Assembly: GCA_014380615.1 (NCBI GenBank)
Contig: JACMJM010000002.1
Coordinates: 1-64,000, forward strand
DNA from: Sphingobacteriaceae bacterium
Lineage (GTDB): Bacteria > Bacteroidota > Bacteroidia > Sphingobacteriales > Sphingobacteriaceae
Direction: 5' to 3'
Length of the DNA: 64,000 bases
Shown: one piece after another, positions 55,089-64,000 of the stretch
Layout: each line of letters begins with the position of its first letter
How positions within the stretch are numbered: the stretch's first letter is position 1
Notes under the pieces: generated by a model
What the model saw: only the letters and a program-made list of their open reading frames with translations
Databases searched by the model: none
What the model was told of the DNA's origin: nothing
Made by a program: the position numbers and the translations under genes

Positions 55089-55128
55089 TATCCCCATAAA
55101 ACCTCCGCAATTTTTCAAACTTTAAGGT

Positions 55129-55136
55129 TATATTTG
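55129..55136 (+). promoter_or_regulatory. -7 promoter element of pdhB
   Basis: TATATTTG matches TAnnTTTG, 24 nt before the ATG at 55161. Confidence 0.65.
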
Positions 55137-55160
55137 CCCCCGAATTTATTTTAACACAAA

Positions 55161-56147
55161 ATGAGAGAAATACAGTTCAGAGAAGCACTTCGTGAAGCAT
55201 TAAATGAAGAAATGCGTAAAGACGAGAAGATATTTTTGATGGGTGAAGAAGTTGCTGATTATAATGGTGCCTATAAAGTGAGTCAGGGTATGCTCGATGA
55301 ATTTGGTCCGAAACGTGTTATTGATACGCCCATTGCAGAGCTTGGTTTTGCTGGTATCGGTGCTGGAGCAGCAATGAACGGTTTAAAGCCTATTATTGAA
55401 TTCATGACTTTTAACTTCTCTCTTGTAGCTATCGACCAGGTAATTAACGGTGCTGCCAAAATTCTTTCCATGAGCGGCGGCCAGTTCGGTTGCCCTATCG
55501 TTTTCCGCGGCCCGACAGGTAATGCCGGCCAACTTGGAGCACAGCACTCGCAAAACTTCGAGAACTGGTATGCGAATACACCGGGATTAAAAGTGGTAGT
55601 TCCATCAACACCTTACGAGGCTAAGGGATTATTAAAATCATCAATCCTTGATCCCGATCCGGTTATCTTCATGGAATCGGAAGTAATGTACGGCGATAAG
55701 GGAGATGTTCCTGCTGAAGAATATTATATTGAGATTGGTAAAGCCCATGTTTTAAAAGAAGGAACGGATGTTACCATCGTAACTTTCGGTAAAATGCTTT
55801 CGAGAGTGGTTAATCCTGCGGTAGAAGAGTTAACTAAAGAGGGAATTAACGCAGAGGTGATCGATTTACGCACGGTTCGTCCGATTGATTATGATACCAT
55901 TATCAACTCTGTTAAGAAAACTAATCGTTTAGTGATTGTTGAAGAAGCATGGCCTCTGGGTTCTATCGCTACCGAAATCACATTTAAAGTACAAAAAGAT
56001 GCGTTTGATTACCTTGATGCTCCGGTATTGAGAGTAGTTTGTGCAGACGTTCCGCTTCCATATGCTCCAACGCTGATCAAGGAAGCTTTGCCTAGCGCAG
56101 AGAAAGTGATCAAAGCGGTAAAGAGTGTGATGTATCAGGAGAAATAA
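55161..56147 (+). CDS. pdhB: Pyruvate dehydrogenase E1 component, beta subunit
   Basis: A 328-residue transketolase-like subunit. It begins MREIQFREALREALNEEM and contains FLMGEEVADYNGAYKVSQG, TPIAELGFAGIGAGAAMNG and FRGPTGNAGQLGAQHSQ, all standard. The C-terminal domain (about 205-325) includes GTDVTIVTFGKMLS and VVEEAWPLGS. With the alpha subunit it decarboxylates pyruvate for acetyl-CoA; no pdhA is in the window. It has its own promoter element and a terminator after it. The branched-chain keto acid subunit is the main alternative, but the sequence is closer to the pyruvate enzyme. Confidence 0.92.
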   Translation: MREIQFREALREALNEEMRKDEKIFLMGEEVADYNGAYKVSQGMLDEFGPKRVIDTPIAELGFAGIGAGAAMNGLKPIIEFMTFNFSLVAIDQVINGAAKILSMSGGQFGCPIVFRGPTGNAGQLGAQHSQNFENWYANTPGLKVVVPSTPYEAKGLLKSSILDPDPVIFMESEVMYGDKGDVPAEEYYIEIGKAHVLKEGTDVTIVTFGKMLSRVVNPAVEELTKEGINAEVIDLRTVRPIDYDTIINSVKKTNRLVIVEEAWPLGSIATEITFKVQKDAFDYLDAPVLRVVCADVPLPYAPTLIKEALPSAEKVIKAVKSVMYQEK

Positions 56148-56166
56148 TTATAACACAATTAGGTGG

Positions 56167-56202
56167 AAGGGTCAATCTTACTGTAGATTGACCCTTTTTT
56201 AT
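56167..56202 (+). terminator. Rho-independent terminator of pdhB
   Basis: AAGGGTCAATCT (56167-56178) pairs with AGATTGACCCTT (56185-56196) around the loop TACTGT, then a T run to 56200. It is 19 nt after the pdhB stop. Confidence 0.9.
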
Positions 56203-56224
56203 TGGGGTTTCATAACCTACACAT

Positions 56225-56310
56225 TTGTCATCCTGAGCAGAGTCGAAGGACCTTACAATCTCAATCTCATACAAAATTCTCGTACTCTTCGACTCCGCTC
56301 AGAGGGACAA
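56225..56310. repeat. Inverted intergenic repeat of the TCATCCTGAGCGGAGTCGAAG type
   Basis: TTGTCATCCTGAGCAGAGTC begins at 56225 and continues GAAGGA to 56250. It is inverted at 56286-56310 (TCTTCGACTCCGCTCAGAGG then GACAA). About 35 bp separate the arms. This is a widespread Bacteroidota intergenic repeat with a G/C-rich core; it lies just after a terminator and before the Lrp gene. Confidence 0.82.
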
Positions 56311-56403
56311 CATTGTCATAAGATCACAGTAGAAACCTTTATCGCACAAAAAAAGCCAACCTGTTAAGATTGACTTTGTATCTATCTGATCAAAATTGAC
56401 TTT

Positions 56404-56880
56404 CTAAGTCTCCAGGCTAATTTGTCGCTTAATACTCTCTTCAAGCGAAATAAACGTTTCCGTTCGCTGAATCCCTTCAACCGCCTGGATACTATCATTC
56501 AAAACTTCTCGTAAATGATTAGTATCACGGCAAATAATTTTGGCGAACATACTATAAGCACCGGTACAATAATGAAGCTCAACAATTTCTTTTACTTTTT
56601 TTAACTGCTCAACGGCATCTTTATAAATTGAGCCCTTTTCGAGAAAGATTCCTAAGAAGGCACAAACATCGTATCCGATTTTCTGAGCGTCTATTAAAAG
56701 ATTAGAGCCTTTAATAATTCCAAGGTCCTGCATTTTCTTCATCCTTACGTGTATGGTGCCACCAGAAACAATCAAACGCTTGGCAATTTCTGTGTAAGGA
56801 ATAGTCGCATCCTCCATTAACAGTGCCAGAATCTGCATGTCGAGATTATCAATTTCTAAATTTGGGCTTCTTTTTTCCAT
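56404..56880 (-). CDS. Lrp/AsnC-family transcriptional regulator
   Basis: A 158-residue regulator with an N-terminal helix-turn-helix (about 10-55; LDMQILALLMEDATIPYTEI and GTIHVRMKKMQDLGIIKG) and a C-terminal AsnC-type ligand-binding domain (about 70-150; VCAFLGIFLEKGSIYKDAVE). These proteins sense amino acids, often as octamers. The target is unknown; it may control a gene elsewhere. It lies alone, with the tRNA-like gene about 140 bp upstream in the opposite direction. The length fits the family. Confidence 0.92.
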   Translation of the reverse strand: MEKRSPNLEIDNLDMQILALLMEDATIPYTEIAKRLIVSGGTIHVRMKKMQDLGIIKGSNLLIDAQKIGYDVCAFLGIFLEKGSIYKDAVEQLKKVKEIVELHYCTGAYSMFAKIICRDTNHLREVLNDSIQAVEGIQRTETFISLEESIKRQISLET

Positions 56881-56956
56881 TGAAATTTTGAAAGATATTA
56901 ATTATGCATCTAAGTAAATAAAAAGTTAACAAAAATTAAAATATATTGTTGGAATA

Positions 56957-56989
56957 TTTGCAATAAAGCTGCATTTTATTTTAAATTTG
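56957..56989 (+). promoter_or_regulatory. Promoter of the tRNA-like gene
   Basis: TTTG (56957-56960), a 21-nt spacer, then TAAATTTG (56982-56989) fit the Bacteroidota -33/-7 consensus. Transcription would start near 56995-57000, roughly 25 nt before the tRNA-like acceptor stem. Confidence 0.68.
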
Positions 56990-57021
56990 TTCTAATCAGG
57001 CCAAAATATCTGCTAAAATAC

Positions 57022-57129
57022 TGTAGGGTGGTGAAACAGGCAGACACACCTCCTTGTCTCGGTGGCGGAGAATCTGGAAACCCAGTAATGGTTAACCACT
57101 CCTTGAAGGTTCGATTCCTTCCCCTACAG
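57022..57129 (+). tRNA. tRNA-like gene with a 39-nt variable region, identity uncertain
   Basis: A 7-bp acceptor stem is exact: TGTAGGG (57022-57028) with CCCTACA (57122-57128), discriminator G129. The D stem is GTG/CAC with an 11-nt loop, close to Leu tRNAs. The T arm is GAAGG-TTCGATT-CCTTC (57105-57121), fully paired. The anticodon arm is CCTCC-TTGTCTC-GGTGG (57049-57065), with one T-T mismatch in the middle; read literally the anticodon is GTC (Asp). The variable region (57066-57104, 39 nt) is far longer than usual and folds into GGAG/CTCC closing two hairpins, CTGG-AAAC-CCAG and TGG-TTAA-CCA. CCA is not encoded. Whether it is charged, and with what, cannot be said. Confidence 0.6.
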
Positions 57130-57185
57130 CTCTTTCGTTTAATTTAGGTTAATAATTGGTTAATTTTTTAAAGCTCCTGTCTATA

Positions 57186-58307
57186 TCAGGGGCTTACTTT
57201 TGGGATATGTTCTTGTTCCAGAAATGCTTTTAATTCTGCGGCTTCAATATTCTTTGCTACAATAATGCCCTCCTTGTTAATTAGAAAATTTGTTGGTAAG
57301 GAATAAGCATGGTACAGATCCTGAATATTATTCCGGTTCCCTTCATCAATTAAAGTATTCCAAATGATGCGGTCTTCTTTTATTGCTTTAAGCCATAGAT
57401 CAACGGACTTGTCTACTGATATAGAAATTATATCAAAACTGTTCTTATCGTATATATTGTAAATGGGCTGCAGTAGTTTGTTTTTCGCCCGGCAGGGACC
57501 ACACCAAGAGGCCCAGAAATCAATAAGGATGATTTTATTTTTTGCGATTTTTGAGATCGGTATACGTTCTCCCTGCTGATTGGGAAGCTTTATGTCGATA
57601 TATCGGGAATTTACTTTGTTGAAATTGCTACCTTCAAGATACTTGTTTATGGCTGTAAGGTATTCGGATACCGGTAGCACTCTGGCATATTTATTTCTTA
57701 ACCTGATTAAGGTTTGAATATCAATATATGGATCAACCGACTCATACTTCCTTAAAAGCGACCAAATGAGATACGCCCCGGAAGGAGTTATATGTGTTTC
57801 CGCATAATCCAATTTCCATCTGTTTACTTTATCCCAATTAACTTTATTGATACTGTCTACCAGCACCCGGTTGTTGATTTTCTTTCGGATACTATCCATA
57901 AAAGCAGCATGATTTTCCGTTTTCCTGTCGCTGATCCGATTCACCTCGTCAAACTCGGTTTGATTTATACCCCCCTGAACACCAGATTTACGTATTGATT
58001 TGACATTGAGTATAATTTTAATGGTTAGTCCATCTTCCAGCATAAAGCTGAAGGCTTCCCACGAACCGTCTGAGCGATCTTCTGCGGTAGAAAGGTTAAA
58101 TACTTTACAACCTTTTAGCTCTTTTTTATAAACGAATGAATTATTCTGGTAATGAATAGTATCAATGTCGCCTGATGCTGCAAAGGGCTTACTGAGAATT
58201 AGCATGCCACTTGAGGGACCGATTACTATACCCTCAATACCTGCAATACCTGCGATTGAATTTTCACAGAACAAGAAAATAAAGAAGAAAAGCGAGGGTA
58301 ACTTCAT
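57186..58307 (-). CDS. Exported TlpA-like thioredoxin protein
   Basis: A 373-residue protein. The start is ATG at 58307 (MKLPSLFFFIFLFCENSIAG), which gives a signal peptide; a TTG three codons upstream is less likely. The N-terminal region (about 25-215) is beta- then helix-rich, of the kind found before TlpA domains in Bacteroidota. The C-terminal thioredoxin-like domain (about 235-370) has FWASWCGPC with C269 and C272 and a cis-Pro loop (SLPTNFLINKEG). It would act on disulfides outside the cytoplasm. It lies downstream of the hybrid kinase gene in the same direction, after 75 bp. Confidence 0.83.
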   Translation of the reverse strand: MKLPSLFFFIFLFCENSIAGIAGIEGIVIGPSSGMLILSKPFAASGDIDTIHYQNNSFVYKKELKGCKVFNLSTAEDRSDGSWEAFSFMLEDGLTIKIILNVKSIRKSGVQGGINQTEFDEVNRISDRKTENHAAFMDSIRKKINNRVLVDSINKVNWDKVNRWKLDYAETHITPSGAYLIWSLLRKYESVDPYIDIQTLIRLRNKYARVLPVSEYLTAINKYLEGSNFNKVNSRYIDIKLPNQQGERIPISKIAKNKIILIDFWASWCGPCRAKNKLLQPIYNIYDKNSFDIISISVDKSVDLWLKAIKEDRIIWNTLIDEGNRNNIQDLYHAYSLPTNFLINKEGIIVAKNIEAAELKAFLEQEHIPKVSP

Positions 58308-58382
58308 GAGCCGCAAGTTAATGAGGCAATCTTACGAATTTGTTCTTATTTCTTAAATATAGATAAATCTAATTAAGCTTCT

Positions 58383-61300
58383 TTATCTACTTTCCTTAAC
58401 CACCAATGCTGTTTTCACCAAAATATCTTTCAACTCCTCCAGTTTAATGGGTTTTGAAATGTATTCGTTCATTCCAGCCTGCAGGCACTGCTGGCGGTCT
58501 TCGGGAAGGGCGTTGGCTGTCATCGCTACAATTTGCGGCTGGTATGCCGATGTTGAACGAATAACACGTGTTGCTTCAAGTCCGTCCATTTCCGGCATCA
58601 ATACATCCATAAAAATCAGGTCGTAATTGGTGATTTTTAGCATATCAACAGCTTCTTTACCATTATTAGCCAAATGGGGGCTATAGCCTAACTTGTTTAG
58701 AACCCTCATGGCGAGTTTTTGATTTATCAGATTATCTTCGGCTAAAAGGATGTTTAAGGGCGAAGTAAGCGCAAAGTCATCAGAAAGTATAGCCGCCTTT
58801 TTTTCTTCGGGAATTGCCGTACCGGAATTGTCTTTGAGTTGAACCTGAACCAGATTAAAAAGCTGACTTTGTTTAATCGGTTTTGTAATTACGGCGTTAA
58901 ACAGTTCCGGGTATTTAGACCGGCTTTCGTCGCCCACCGAACTTAGCAAAATGATAGGAATGTGCGGATACTTCTCTTTAATGCTTCTTGAAAGTCCTAT
59001 CCCGTCCATTTCGGGCATTTGCATATCGGTAATAATGAGATGAAAATCCGTGCTTTCCGAAAGTAATCGCAAAGCTTCTTTACCCGAAGATGCCGTGGTT
59101 GGGATTAATTTCCATAGTTCGAGCTGGGTGCGCAGAATGGTTAAATTAGTTTGATTATCGTCAATTACCAAAATGCGCTTTCCTTCGTTAGAAACAGTGC
59201 TGAAGTATGCGTATTGCTTATTGGAGATATTAACCCCTTTCTTGGTGTCAATACTAAAAAAGAACGATGCTCCTTGCCCTTCGGTGCTTTCCACGCCAAT
59301 CTCTCCGCCCATCAATTTTATCAGGCGTTCGCTTATCGCGAGCCCTAACCCGGTACCGCCGTATTTGCGGGTAGTGGAAGAATCAACCTGAGAAAATGCT
59401 TTAAATAGTCGCGAGCGTTTATCTTCCGGAATACCGATTCCGGTATCATTCACACTAAATCTTAGCCGTAAATTTTCGCCTGCTATACTCTCCAGGTCTA
59501 CTTTGAGATAAACCTCTCCCTTATGGGTAAATTTAAGCGCGTTGCTCACCAAATTAATCAATATCTGGCGTAGCCTAAGCGCGTCGCCTACAATAAGAGC
59601 CGGAATGTTGTAATCTACCTGATAAACCAGGTCGAGCCCCTGTTCGGCGGCTTTGCTTGCGAAAAGGTCCATTACACCTTCAATACATTCGCGGAGATCA
59701 AAATCATGCTGTTCGATCTCCATATTGCCCGATTCTATTTTCGAGAAATCGAGAATATCATTAATAACCCCCAGTAAGGCATCGCCGCTGTTTACAATCG
59801 TTTTGACATATTCCTCCTGCTCGTTATTGAGCGGTGTTTCCGCCAGTAAAGACGCCATCCCGATTACACCGTTCATCGGCGTTCTGATCTCGTGGCTCAT
59901 CGTAGCCAGAAAAATACTTTTAGCCTGTGTAGCTTTCTCGGCTTCTTTACGGGCTTTCTCGGCTTCATTGCGGGCTAAACGTTCGTGATCTTTTTGTTCG
60001 CTAAGTTCTTCATTAAGAATTTGCAGATTGTCGGATTGTGACTGAAGTTCTTTAGATTGTGATTGAAGTTCTTCCGACTGTACCTGCAACTCCTCATTCA
60101 TGGCTTGCAACTGGTTCGATTGTTCAACAACTTCTTTGGTACGCTCGGCAACCTGTTTCTCGAGAGCCGTTTTTTGTACTTCGATCAAACTCATGCGGTA
60201 ACGGTAGAAAGCATAGATAAGTCCGAAAAAAACGATAACGACCAGTGCTTTAAACCACCATGTAAGCCAGTATGGCGGAGTAATTACTATTTGAAGGGTA
60301 GCTTCCTTTTCACTCCAGTATCCGTCATTATTTGCCGCTTTAATTTTGAAAGTGTACTCACCCGGGTCGAGGTTAGTGTAATAGGCCTTACGGTCTTTGG
60401 TATAGGTCCAATCTTTATCAAGCCCTTCTAATTTAAATGCGTATCGGTTGCTTTCGGGCAGTGTAAAGCTTAATGCCGAGAACTCGATATTAAAGGCACT
60501 TTGCTTGTATGACAAAACGATTTTCTTGGTATGCGAAATATGCTCTTGCAGTGGAGAATCTCCGCCAATACTTACAGATTTATTGAAGAGTTGGAAATCA
60601 GTTATGGAAACGAGCGGAAGGTTTTTGTTTTCGGGGATATCTAAGGGGTTGATTACATTGAACCCGTTATTGCCGCCAAAATATATTTCTCCGGTACTCG
60701 ACGCAACACCTGCTCCTAAATTAAATTCCTGACTTTGTAAGCCGTTAAAAGCTGAGAAATTCTTAAATGTTTTTTTTATCGGATTGAATCTGGAAATTCC
60801 GTTGTTGGTACTTAGCCACAAGTCGCCATTAGCGTCTTCGGCAATCGAATTTACAATGTTATTAGGCAGTCCATCGGCTTCGCCATAATTTATAAATTTC
60901 TTTGTTTTCGGATTCCATAGCGATAGCCCCCCACCCATGGTGCCTACCCAGATATTTCCTTTTCGGTCGCCGTAAATATCAAAAATTATGTCGCTGCTTA
61001 TATTGCTGTTGTCTTTTTTTAGTGCTTTGAATTTCCCGGTTCGGGGGTTGTAAATATTTATTCCGCCCGAAAATGTTCCTACCCAGATGTTGCCCGTTTT
61101 ATCTTCATATAATGATCTTATATAATTATTGTTCAGGCTATCAGGCTTATTGGTATAGCTGGAGCAGAATTTTCGCATAACATTTGTTCGGGGGTCCAAA
61201 ACATTAACTCCGCCGCCGTTTGTTCCCATCCATATATTTCCTTTTCTGTCTTCCAGTAAAGCATAGATCGAATTATTTGCTATACCCCCCGGCTGGTCGC

Positions 61301-62714
61301 CAATTTTGTAATGCTTAAACCTTTTCGTTGCCACATCAAAGCAACTAATGCCATCAGCATAATAACCAATCCATAACCTATTATCAAGTTTACTTTTTAA
61401 AATACTCAATACGGTACTTCCCCCTTTACTATTGAGTTCTTTAGTCTCATCCGGGAAACGGGTAAATTTATTGGCCACCCGATCGAAAAGGTTTAAACCC
61501 CCGCCTTCGGTTCCAACCCATACCGATCCGTCTCTATTATCAGCCAGTGAAGTTATTGCATCTTTGCTGAGTGTATTTACATCGAAGAGGTTGCTTTTAT
61601 ACAGGTCGAAAAACGGAAGATTTTTATCATACTTATTAAGGCCGGTACCATAAGTTCCAACCCAAAGTATTCCGTTCTCATCATTGTAAATCGAACTAAC
61701 CGTGTTGGCCGCCAGAGTAGATTTGATAAGCGGATCAGGAAAATAAGAAGTAAACGTTTCAGTCCGCTGATCGAACACGCTTACGCCATTTTGAGTTCCG
61801 ATCCATACTTTCCCCGACTTTTCAAAACTCATTCCGGTGATGTAATTATTAGAAATGCTTTTCGGATTATTCGGATTGTTTACGAAATGCCTGCACCGCC
61901 CACTCTTAATATCAAAAATAGTTAGCCCGCTTCCGGTGGTTCCGAGGTATAGCTCGCCGTTTATACCTTCTCCAAGTGATTTAATGGCATCGGGGCGTAT
62001 CGAATACGGATTTTTATCGTCGTGCAAAAATTGTTTAAACTTCTTTGTTTTCCGATTTAAAAGGTTGAGCCCCTTACTTGTTCCCACCCACAGGTTTTGT
62101 TTACTATCTTCAAAAATAGCATACACATCCGGATTGCTTAAAGATGAGGAGTCGCCCGCCCGGCTTTCATACCGGGTAAAGGTAAATGTCTTCCTGTCAA
62201 GCAGGTTTAAATTATAGTGTGTCCCTACCCATAAATTGCCTTGTTTATCTTCGTAAATTGTAGTAATCGACTGGCTGCTTAACGAATTCATTTGCCCCGG
62301 AACCTCAACGAAATTGGTAAACGAGTCTGTTTTGCGGTTGTATAAGCTTAAAGCACCAAGTGTTCCAACCCAGATATTGCCCTGTTTGTCTTCGTAAACC
62401 GACTGAATGTAATTTCTTCGAATGCTTTTCGGATTACCCGGGTCATTTCGGTAGACGGTCATTTTGCTGCCGTCGTATTTATTTAACCCGTCCTGTGTAC
62501 CAAACCACATAAAACCGTAGCGGTCTTTTATAATGGAGGTTACTGTACTTTGCGATAAGCCATGCGTGTTAGTTACATGTGTAAATTTAAGAGAAGTGTT
62601 TTGTGCTTTGCTTTCACCAATACTTAACAGCGTAATGAAATAAGTGCTAAGAAATAAAGAGAAAAGAGTTTTATAAAACGACACGCAGTATGACGATGGT
62701 TTTTCGACATTCAT
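58383..62714 (-). CDS. Hybrid two-component sensor with propeller, HisKA and two receivers
   Basis: A 1443-residue protein. A signal peptide (about 1-37) precedes 14 two-component regulator propeller repeats (about 45-690) with the recurring pattern GNIWVGT-x-G, enough for two seven-bladed propellers, then a Y_Y_Y domain (about 750-812) and a transmembrane helix (about 820-838). A coiled-coil stalk (about 845-930) precedes HisKA (H941 in [12 protein letters not shown]), a HATPase domain (NDTGIGIP at 1089, GGTGLGLA at 1119), and two receivers: D1230 with K1278, and D1370 with K1421. Unlike the classic HTCS there is no AraC-type output, so signalling must pass to another protein. Typical ligands are polysaccharide fragments. 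Confidence 0.93.
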   Translation of the reverse strand: MNVEKPSSYCVSFYKTLFSLFLSTYFITLLSIGESKAQNTSLKFTHVTNTHGLSQSTVTSIIKDRYGFMWFGTQDGLNKYDGSKMTVYRNDPGNPKSIRRNYIQSVYEDKQGNIWVGTLGALSLYNRKTDSFTNFVEVPGQMNSLSSQSITTIYEDKQGNLWVGTHYNLNLLDRKTFTFTRYESRAGDSSSLSNPDVYAIFEDSKQNLWVGTSKGLNLLNRKTKKFKQFLHDDKNPYSIRPDAIKSLGEGINGELYLGTTGSGLTIFDIKSGRCRHFVNNPNNPKSISNNYITGMSFEKSGKVWIGTQNGVSVFDQRTETFTSYFPDPLIKSTLAANTVSSIYNDENGILWVGTYGTGLNKYDKNLPFFDLYKSNLFDVNTLSKDAITSLADNRDGSVWVGTEGGGLNLFDRVANKFTRFPDETKELNSKGGSTVLSILKSKLDNRLWIGYYADGISCFDVATKRFKHYKIGDQPGGIANNSIYALLEDRKGNIWMGTNGGGVNVLDPRTNVMRKFCSSYTNKPDSLNNNYIRSLYEDKTGNIWVGTFSGGINIYNPRTGKFKALKKDNSNISSDIIFDIYGDRKGNIWVGTMGGGLSLWNPKTKKFINYGEADGLPNNIVNSIAEDANGDLWLSTNNGISRFNPIKKTFKNFSAFNGLQSQEFNLGAGVASSTGEIYFGGNNGFNVINPLDIPENKNLPLVSITDFQLFNKSVSIGGDSPLQEHISHTKKIVLSYKQSAFNIEFSALSFTLPESNRYAFKLEGLDKDWTYTKDRKAYYTNLDPGEYTFKIKAANNDGYWSEKEATLQIVITPPYWLTWWFKALVVIVFFGLIYAFYRYRMSLIEVQKTALEKQVAERTKEVVEQSNQLQAMNEELQVQSEELQSQSKELQSQSDNLQILNEELSEQKDHERLARNEAEKARKEAEKATQAKSIFLATMSHEIRTPMNGVIGMASLLAETPLNNEQEEYVKTIVNSGDALLGVINDILDFSKIESGNMEIEQHDFDLRECIEGVMDLFASKAAEQGLDLVYQVDYNIPALIVGDALRLRQILINLVSNALKFTHKGEVYLKVDLESIAGENLRLRFSVNDTGIGIPEDKRSRLFKAFSQVDSSTTRKYGGTGLGLAISERLIKLMGGEIGVESTEGQGASFFFSIDTKKGVNISNKQYAYFSTVSNEGKRILVIDDNQTNLTILRTQLELWKLIPTTASSGKEALRLLSESTDFHLIITDMQMPEMDGIGLSRSIKEKYPHIPIILLSSVGDESRSKYPELFNAVITKPIKQSQLFNLVQVQLKDNSGTAIPEEKKAAILSDDFALTSPLNILLAEDNLINQKLAMRVLNKLGYSPHLANNGKEAVDMLKITNYDLIFMDVLMPEMDGLEATRVIRSTSAYQPQIVAMTANALPEDRQQCLQAGMNEYISKPIKLEELKDILVKTALVVKESR

Positions 62715-62907
62715 ATTTTATGACCTTATTGAAAATGATATACGTGTGCCCCTTTATAAGGTTCTATCGATTATGTTACAATAAATGTTTGAACATGGTA
62801 TTTTATCAAAAGTGCCGGATCTATCTCATTTTATTTCAGTTAATACGCCCCAGCACTCAAAGCAAGGGGTTTGTGAAGTCGCCGAGATTCACTAAATTAG
62901 GGGGGTT

Positions 62908-62915
62908 AAATTTGA
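62908..62915 (+). promoter_or_regulatory. Likely -7 promoter element of the XRE gene
   Basis: TAAATTTG matches TAnnTTTG; the XRE ATG lies 57 nt downstream. No TTG at the -33 position. Confidence 0.5.
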
Positions 62916-62971
62916 ATTGAGTTTAGATAAATTGATTTTTATTTATCTGCCTTGCGGATACAGCACTCTTA

Positions 62972-63256
62972 ATGGAAAGATATTTCAATAAAAAAATAAA
63001 AACAGTGCGGTTAAAGCTGGGATATAGCCAGTTCGATTTTGCCAAGCTTTTGCAGATGAGCCAGATTGAACTGCATAAAATAGAAACCGGCCAGATTACG
63101 CCAAGAATTGAAATACTGAGTAAGTTTGCGGAAGTTGCCTTTTACGACATTATATCACCCTTCAGAAAGAAAGGGAGGTTGAAGGAAGAGGAAGATGATG
63201 AGCCGAAGCCTTTGCTATCCATTATTCCGAATGATGATGAGGAGGAGGCGAGATAA
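62972..63256 (+). CDS. XRE-family helix-turn-helix regulator
   Basis: A 94-residue DNA-binding protein. A Cro/CI-type helix-turn-helix covers about residues 9-60 (VRLKLGYSQFDFAKLLQMSQ followed by the recognition-helix region and ITPRIEILSKFAEV). The C-terminal tail is acidic and low in complexity (KEEEDDEPKP, NDDEEEA) and probably disordered. No toxin gene lies beside it, so a toxin-antitoxin role is not supported. It is divergent from the hybrid sensor gene, so it could regulate that locus; that is inference. Confidence 0.85.
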   Translation: MERYFNKKIKTVRLKLGYSQFDFAKLLQMSQIELHKIETGQITPRIEILSKFAEVAFYDIISPFRKKGRLKEEEDDEPKPLLSIIPNDDEEEAR

Positions 63257-63399
63257 AAGGCGGGTGGCCGGCATTACCAATCGGCCCAATCCAGCCCTGC
63301 ATACGCGCCAAATGTGGGAAGTATCAACAGTCTAATATAACCTGAAGATGAATCAAATCTGATATATAAGAGTCAGGGTTGCCAACAATAATTAAAAGC

Positions 63400-63447
63400 A
63401 GGAAAAATTGGATACAAAATGCTTCTTAATTCCATTCTGTATCCAAT
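63400..63447 (-). terminator. Terminator of the right-edge gene
   Basis: On the minus strand, ATTGGATACA (63447-63438) pairs with TGTATCCAAT (63416-63407), extended by weaker pairs inside (AATG/CATT), then TTTT. It lies 18 nt after the stop of the gene ending at 63465. Confidence 0.78.
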
Positions 63448-63464
63448 AAAACTTTCCCAAATAT

Positions 63465-64000
63465 CTATCTAGCTTTTGTCCACAAGTCTTTCTGAAAAGC
63501 CAGCACATGTGTAATATTTCCGGCAGCGTTCTTCGTAAACTTTAGAGGAAAAGGCCTTTGCTTGCTAAAAAAATCAACTTCTGATTCCGCAAAAAAAGTA
63601 ATTTCATTTCCTGACCAATTTTCTTTCAGTATTAAATTACCTCCGCGAGCCGTTATGATAATAGTTTCTATTTTGCCTGGTTTAAATTCAAAGGTGTATT
63701 CGCCTTCGTAAGTTTGAAGTTGTTTGGCAGTCAATTGAATTTCCTTGCGCGGCGCATAGTTATTATTCTTGGTCCAGGTTCTTCCCATAAAGTCGGTTCC
63801 GCTCGTAATACTTCCGTTGATATCTTTTTCGAATTTGATAGTTACACTATTGTCCCCGGATTTCAGAAAGAATCTCGATTCTGACTCAGGGCTATATGTG
63901 CTTTCAGTGCCATTCCAAAGAGTTTGAACTATCAAGTCGTTTTTACTCGCCACCATTTTTGCTACCATCTCTTTGTTGCTGTTTAATTGATAATAGCCTT
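63465..64000 (-). CDS. Repeat-containing protein of unknown function, 5' end outside the window
   Basis: The frame stays open to the right edge: upstream of the first ATG (63968) the codons read GYYQLNSNKE with no stop, so this is the C-terminal part of a longer gene. At least two related units are visible: GYYQLNSNKEMVAKMVASKN followed by WNGTESTYSPESESRFFLKS, and YEGEYTFEFKPGKIETIIIT followed by WSGNEITFFAESEVDFFSKQ. Each has the strand pattern of the DUF3471/lipocalin-like tail found behind beta-lactamase or peptidase domains. The upstream domain is not visible, so the role cannot be named. A terminator follows. Confidence 0.72.
   Translation of the reverse strand, partial: GYYQLNSNKEMVAKMVASKNDLIVQTLWNGTESTYSPESESRFFLKSGDNSVTIKFEKDINGSITSGTDFMGRTWTKNNNYAPRKEIQLTAKQLQTYEGEYTFEFKPGKIETIIITARGGNLILKENWSGNEITFFAESEVDFFSKQRPFPLKFTKNAAGNITHVLAFQKDLWTKAR

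Noticed and set aside
57022..57129. Selenocysteine tRNA
   Set aside because: Sec tRNAs have a long D stem and a TCA anticodon; neither is present here.
57022..57129. Ordinary Leu or Ser tRNA
   Set aside because: The D arm is Leu-like, but no Leu or Ser anticodon fits a 7-nt loop with T33, and the variable region is too long.
62972..63256. Antitoxin of a toxin-antitoxin pair
   Set aside because: The XRE gene has no short partner gene on either side; the nearest + strand frame downstream is non-coding.

Overview
This window comes from a Bacteroidota chromosome, most likely family Sphingobacteriaceae (Pedobacter/Mucilaginibacter type). The evidence is the presence of gldH, DUF3078, DUF4834 and DUF5916 proteins, a hybrid sensor with a 14-repeat propeller, futalosine-pathway menaquinone genes, GHL10 and YfhO proteins, and many promoters of the Bacteroidota type (TAnnTTTG at -7). 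The genus is inference; no rRNA is present. Most of the window is ordinary core chromosome. I see no prophage, transposase, CRISPR array or large mobile island.

Layout. 1-5.8 kb: the 3' part of a c-type haem protein, a lone CheY-like receiver, then the leftward run holB-ricT-gldH and divergent ruvX. 5.8-7 kb: an ECF sigma factor with an overlapping membrane protein. 7-11.4 kb: an O-methyltransferase, two glucosaminidase-LysM proteins, a small HExxH protein coupled to a CarboxypepD_reg-like protein, and DUF3078. 11.4-15.4 kb: a DUF5916 protein and ffh. 15.6-23.2 kb: a small lipoprotein, a LuxR-type regulator, a GH1-RmlD fusion with a glycosyltransferase, a GHL10 hydrolase and a coiled-coil membrane protein. 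23.2-34.1 kb: an NtrY-like kinase, fabD, a hairpin-repeat array, folE-queD, mqnB-mqnD-hldD, and scpA-glyA. 34.2-38.3 kb: dxs, a 51-residue FeoB-associated Cys-rich protein, and typA. 38.3-50 kb: a surface-glycan locus with a flippase, three multi- or single-domain glycosyltransferase genes, a methyltransferase, a LamG lipoprotein and YfhO. 50-55 kb: poorly characterised genes, two of them recognisable (DUF4834 and a TlpA-like protein), ending in a small-gene/nucleotidyltransferase pair whose nucleotidyltransferase is broken. 55-64 kb: pdhB, an Lrp regulator, a peculiar tRNA-like gene, a TlpA-like protein, a very large hybrid histidine kinase, an XRE regulator and a truncated gene at the right edge.

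How the genes connect. mqnB and mqnD catalyse steps of the futalosine route to menaquinone and are translationally coupled to hldD (heptose precursor for LPS). folE and queD act in sequence from GTP to the 7-deazaguanine or pterin branch. The 38-50 kb cluster looks like assembly and export of a cell-surface polysaccharide.

The two most unusual items are the tRNA-like gene at 57022-57129, which has good acceptor, D and T arms but a 39-nt structured variable region, and the nucleotidyltransferase at 54649-55088, which appears inactivated by a 13-nt deletion between 7-bp repeats.
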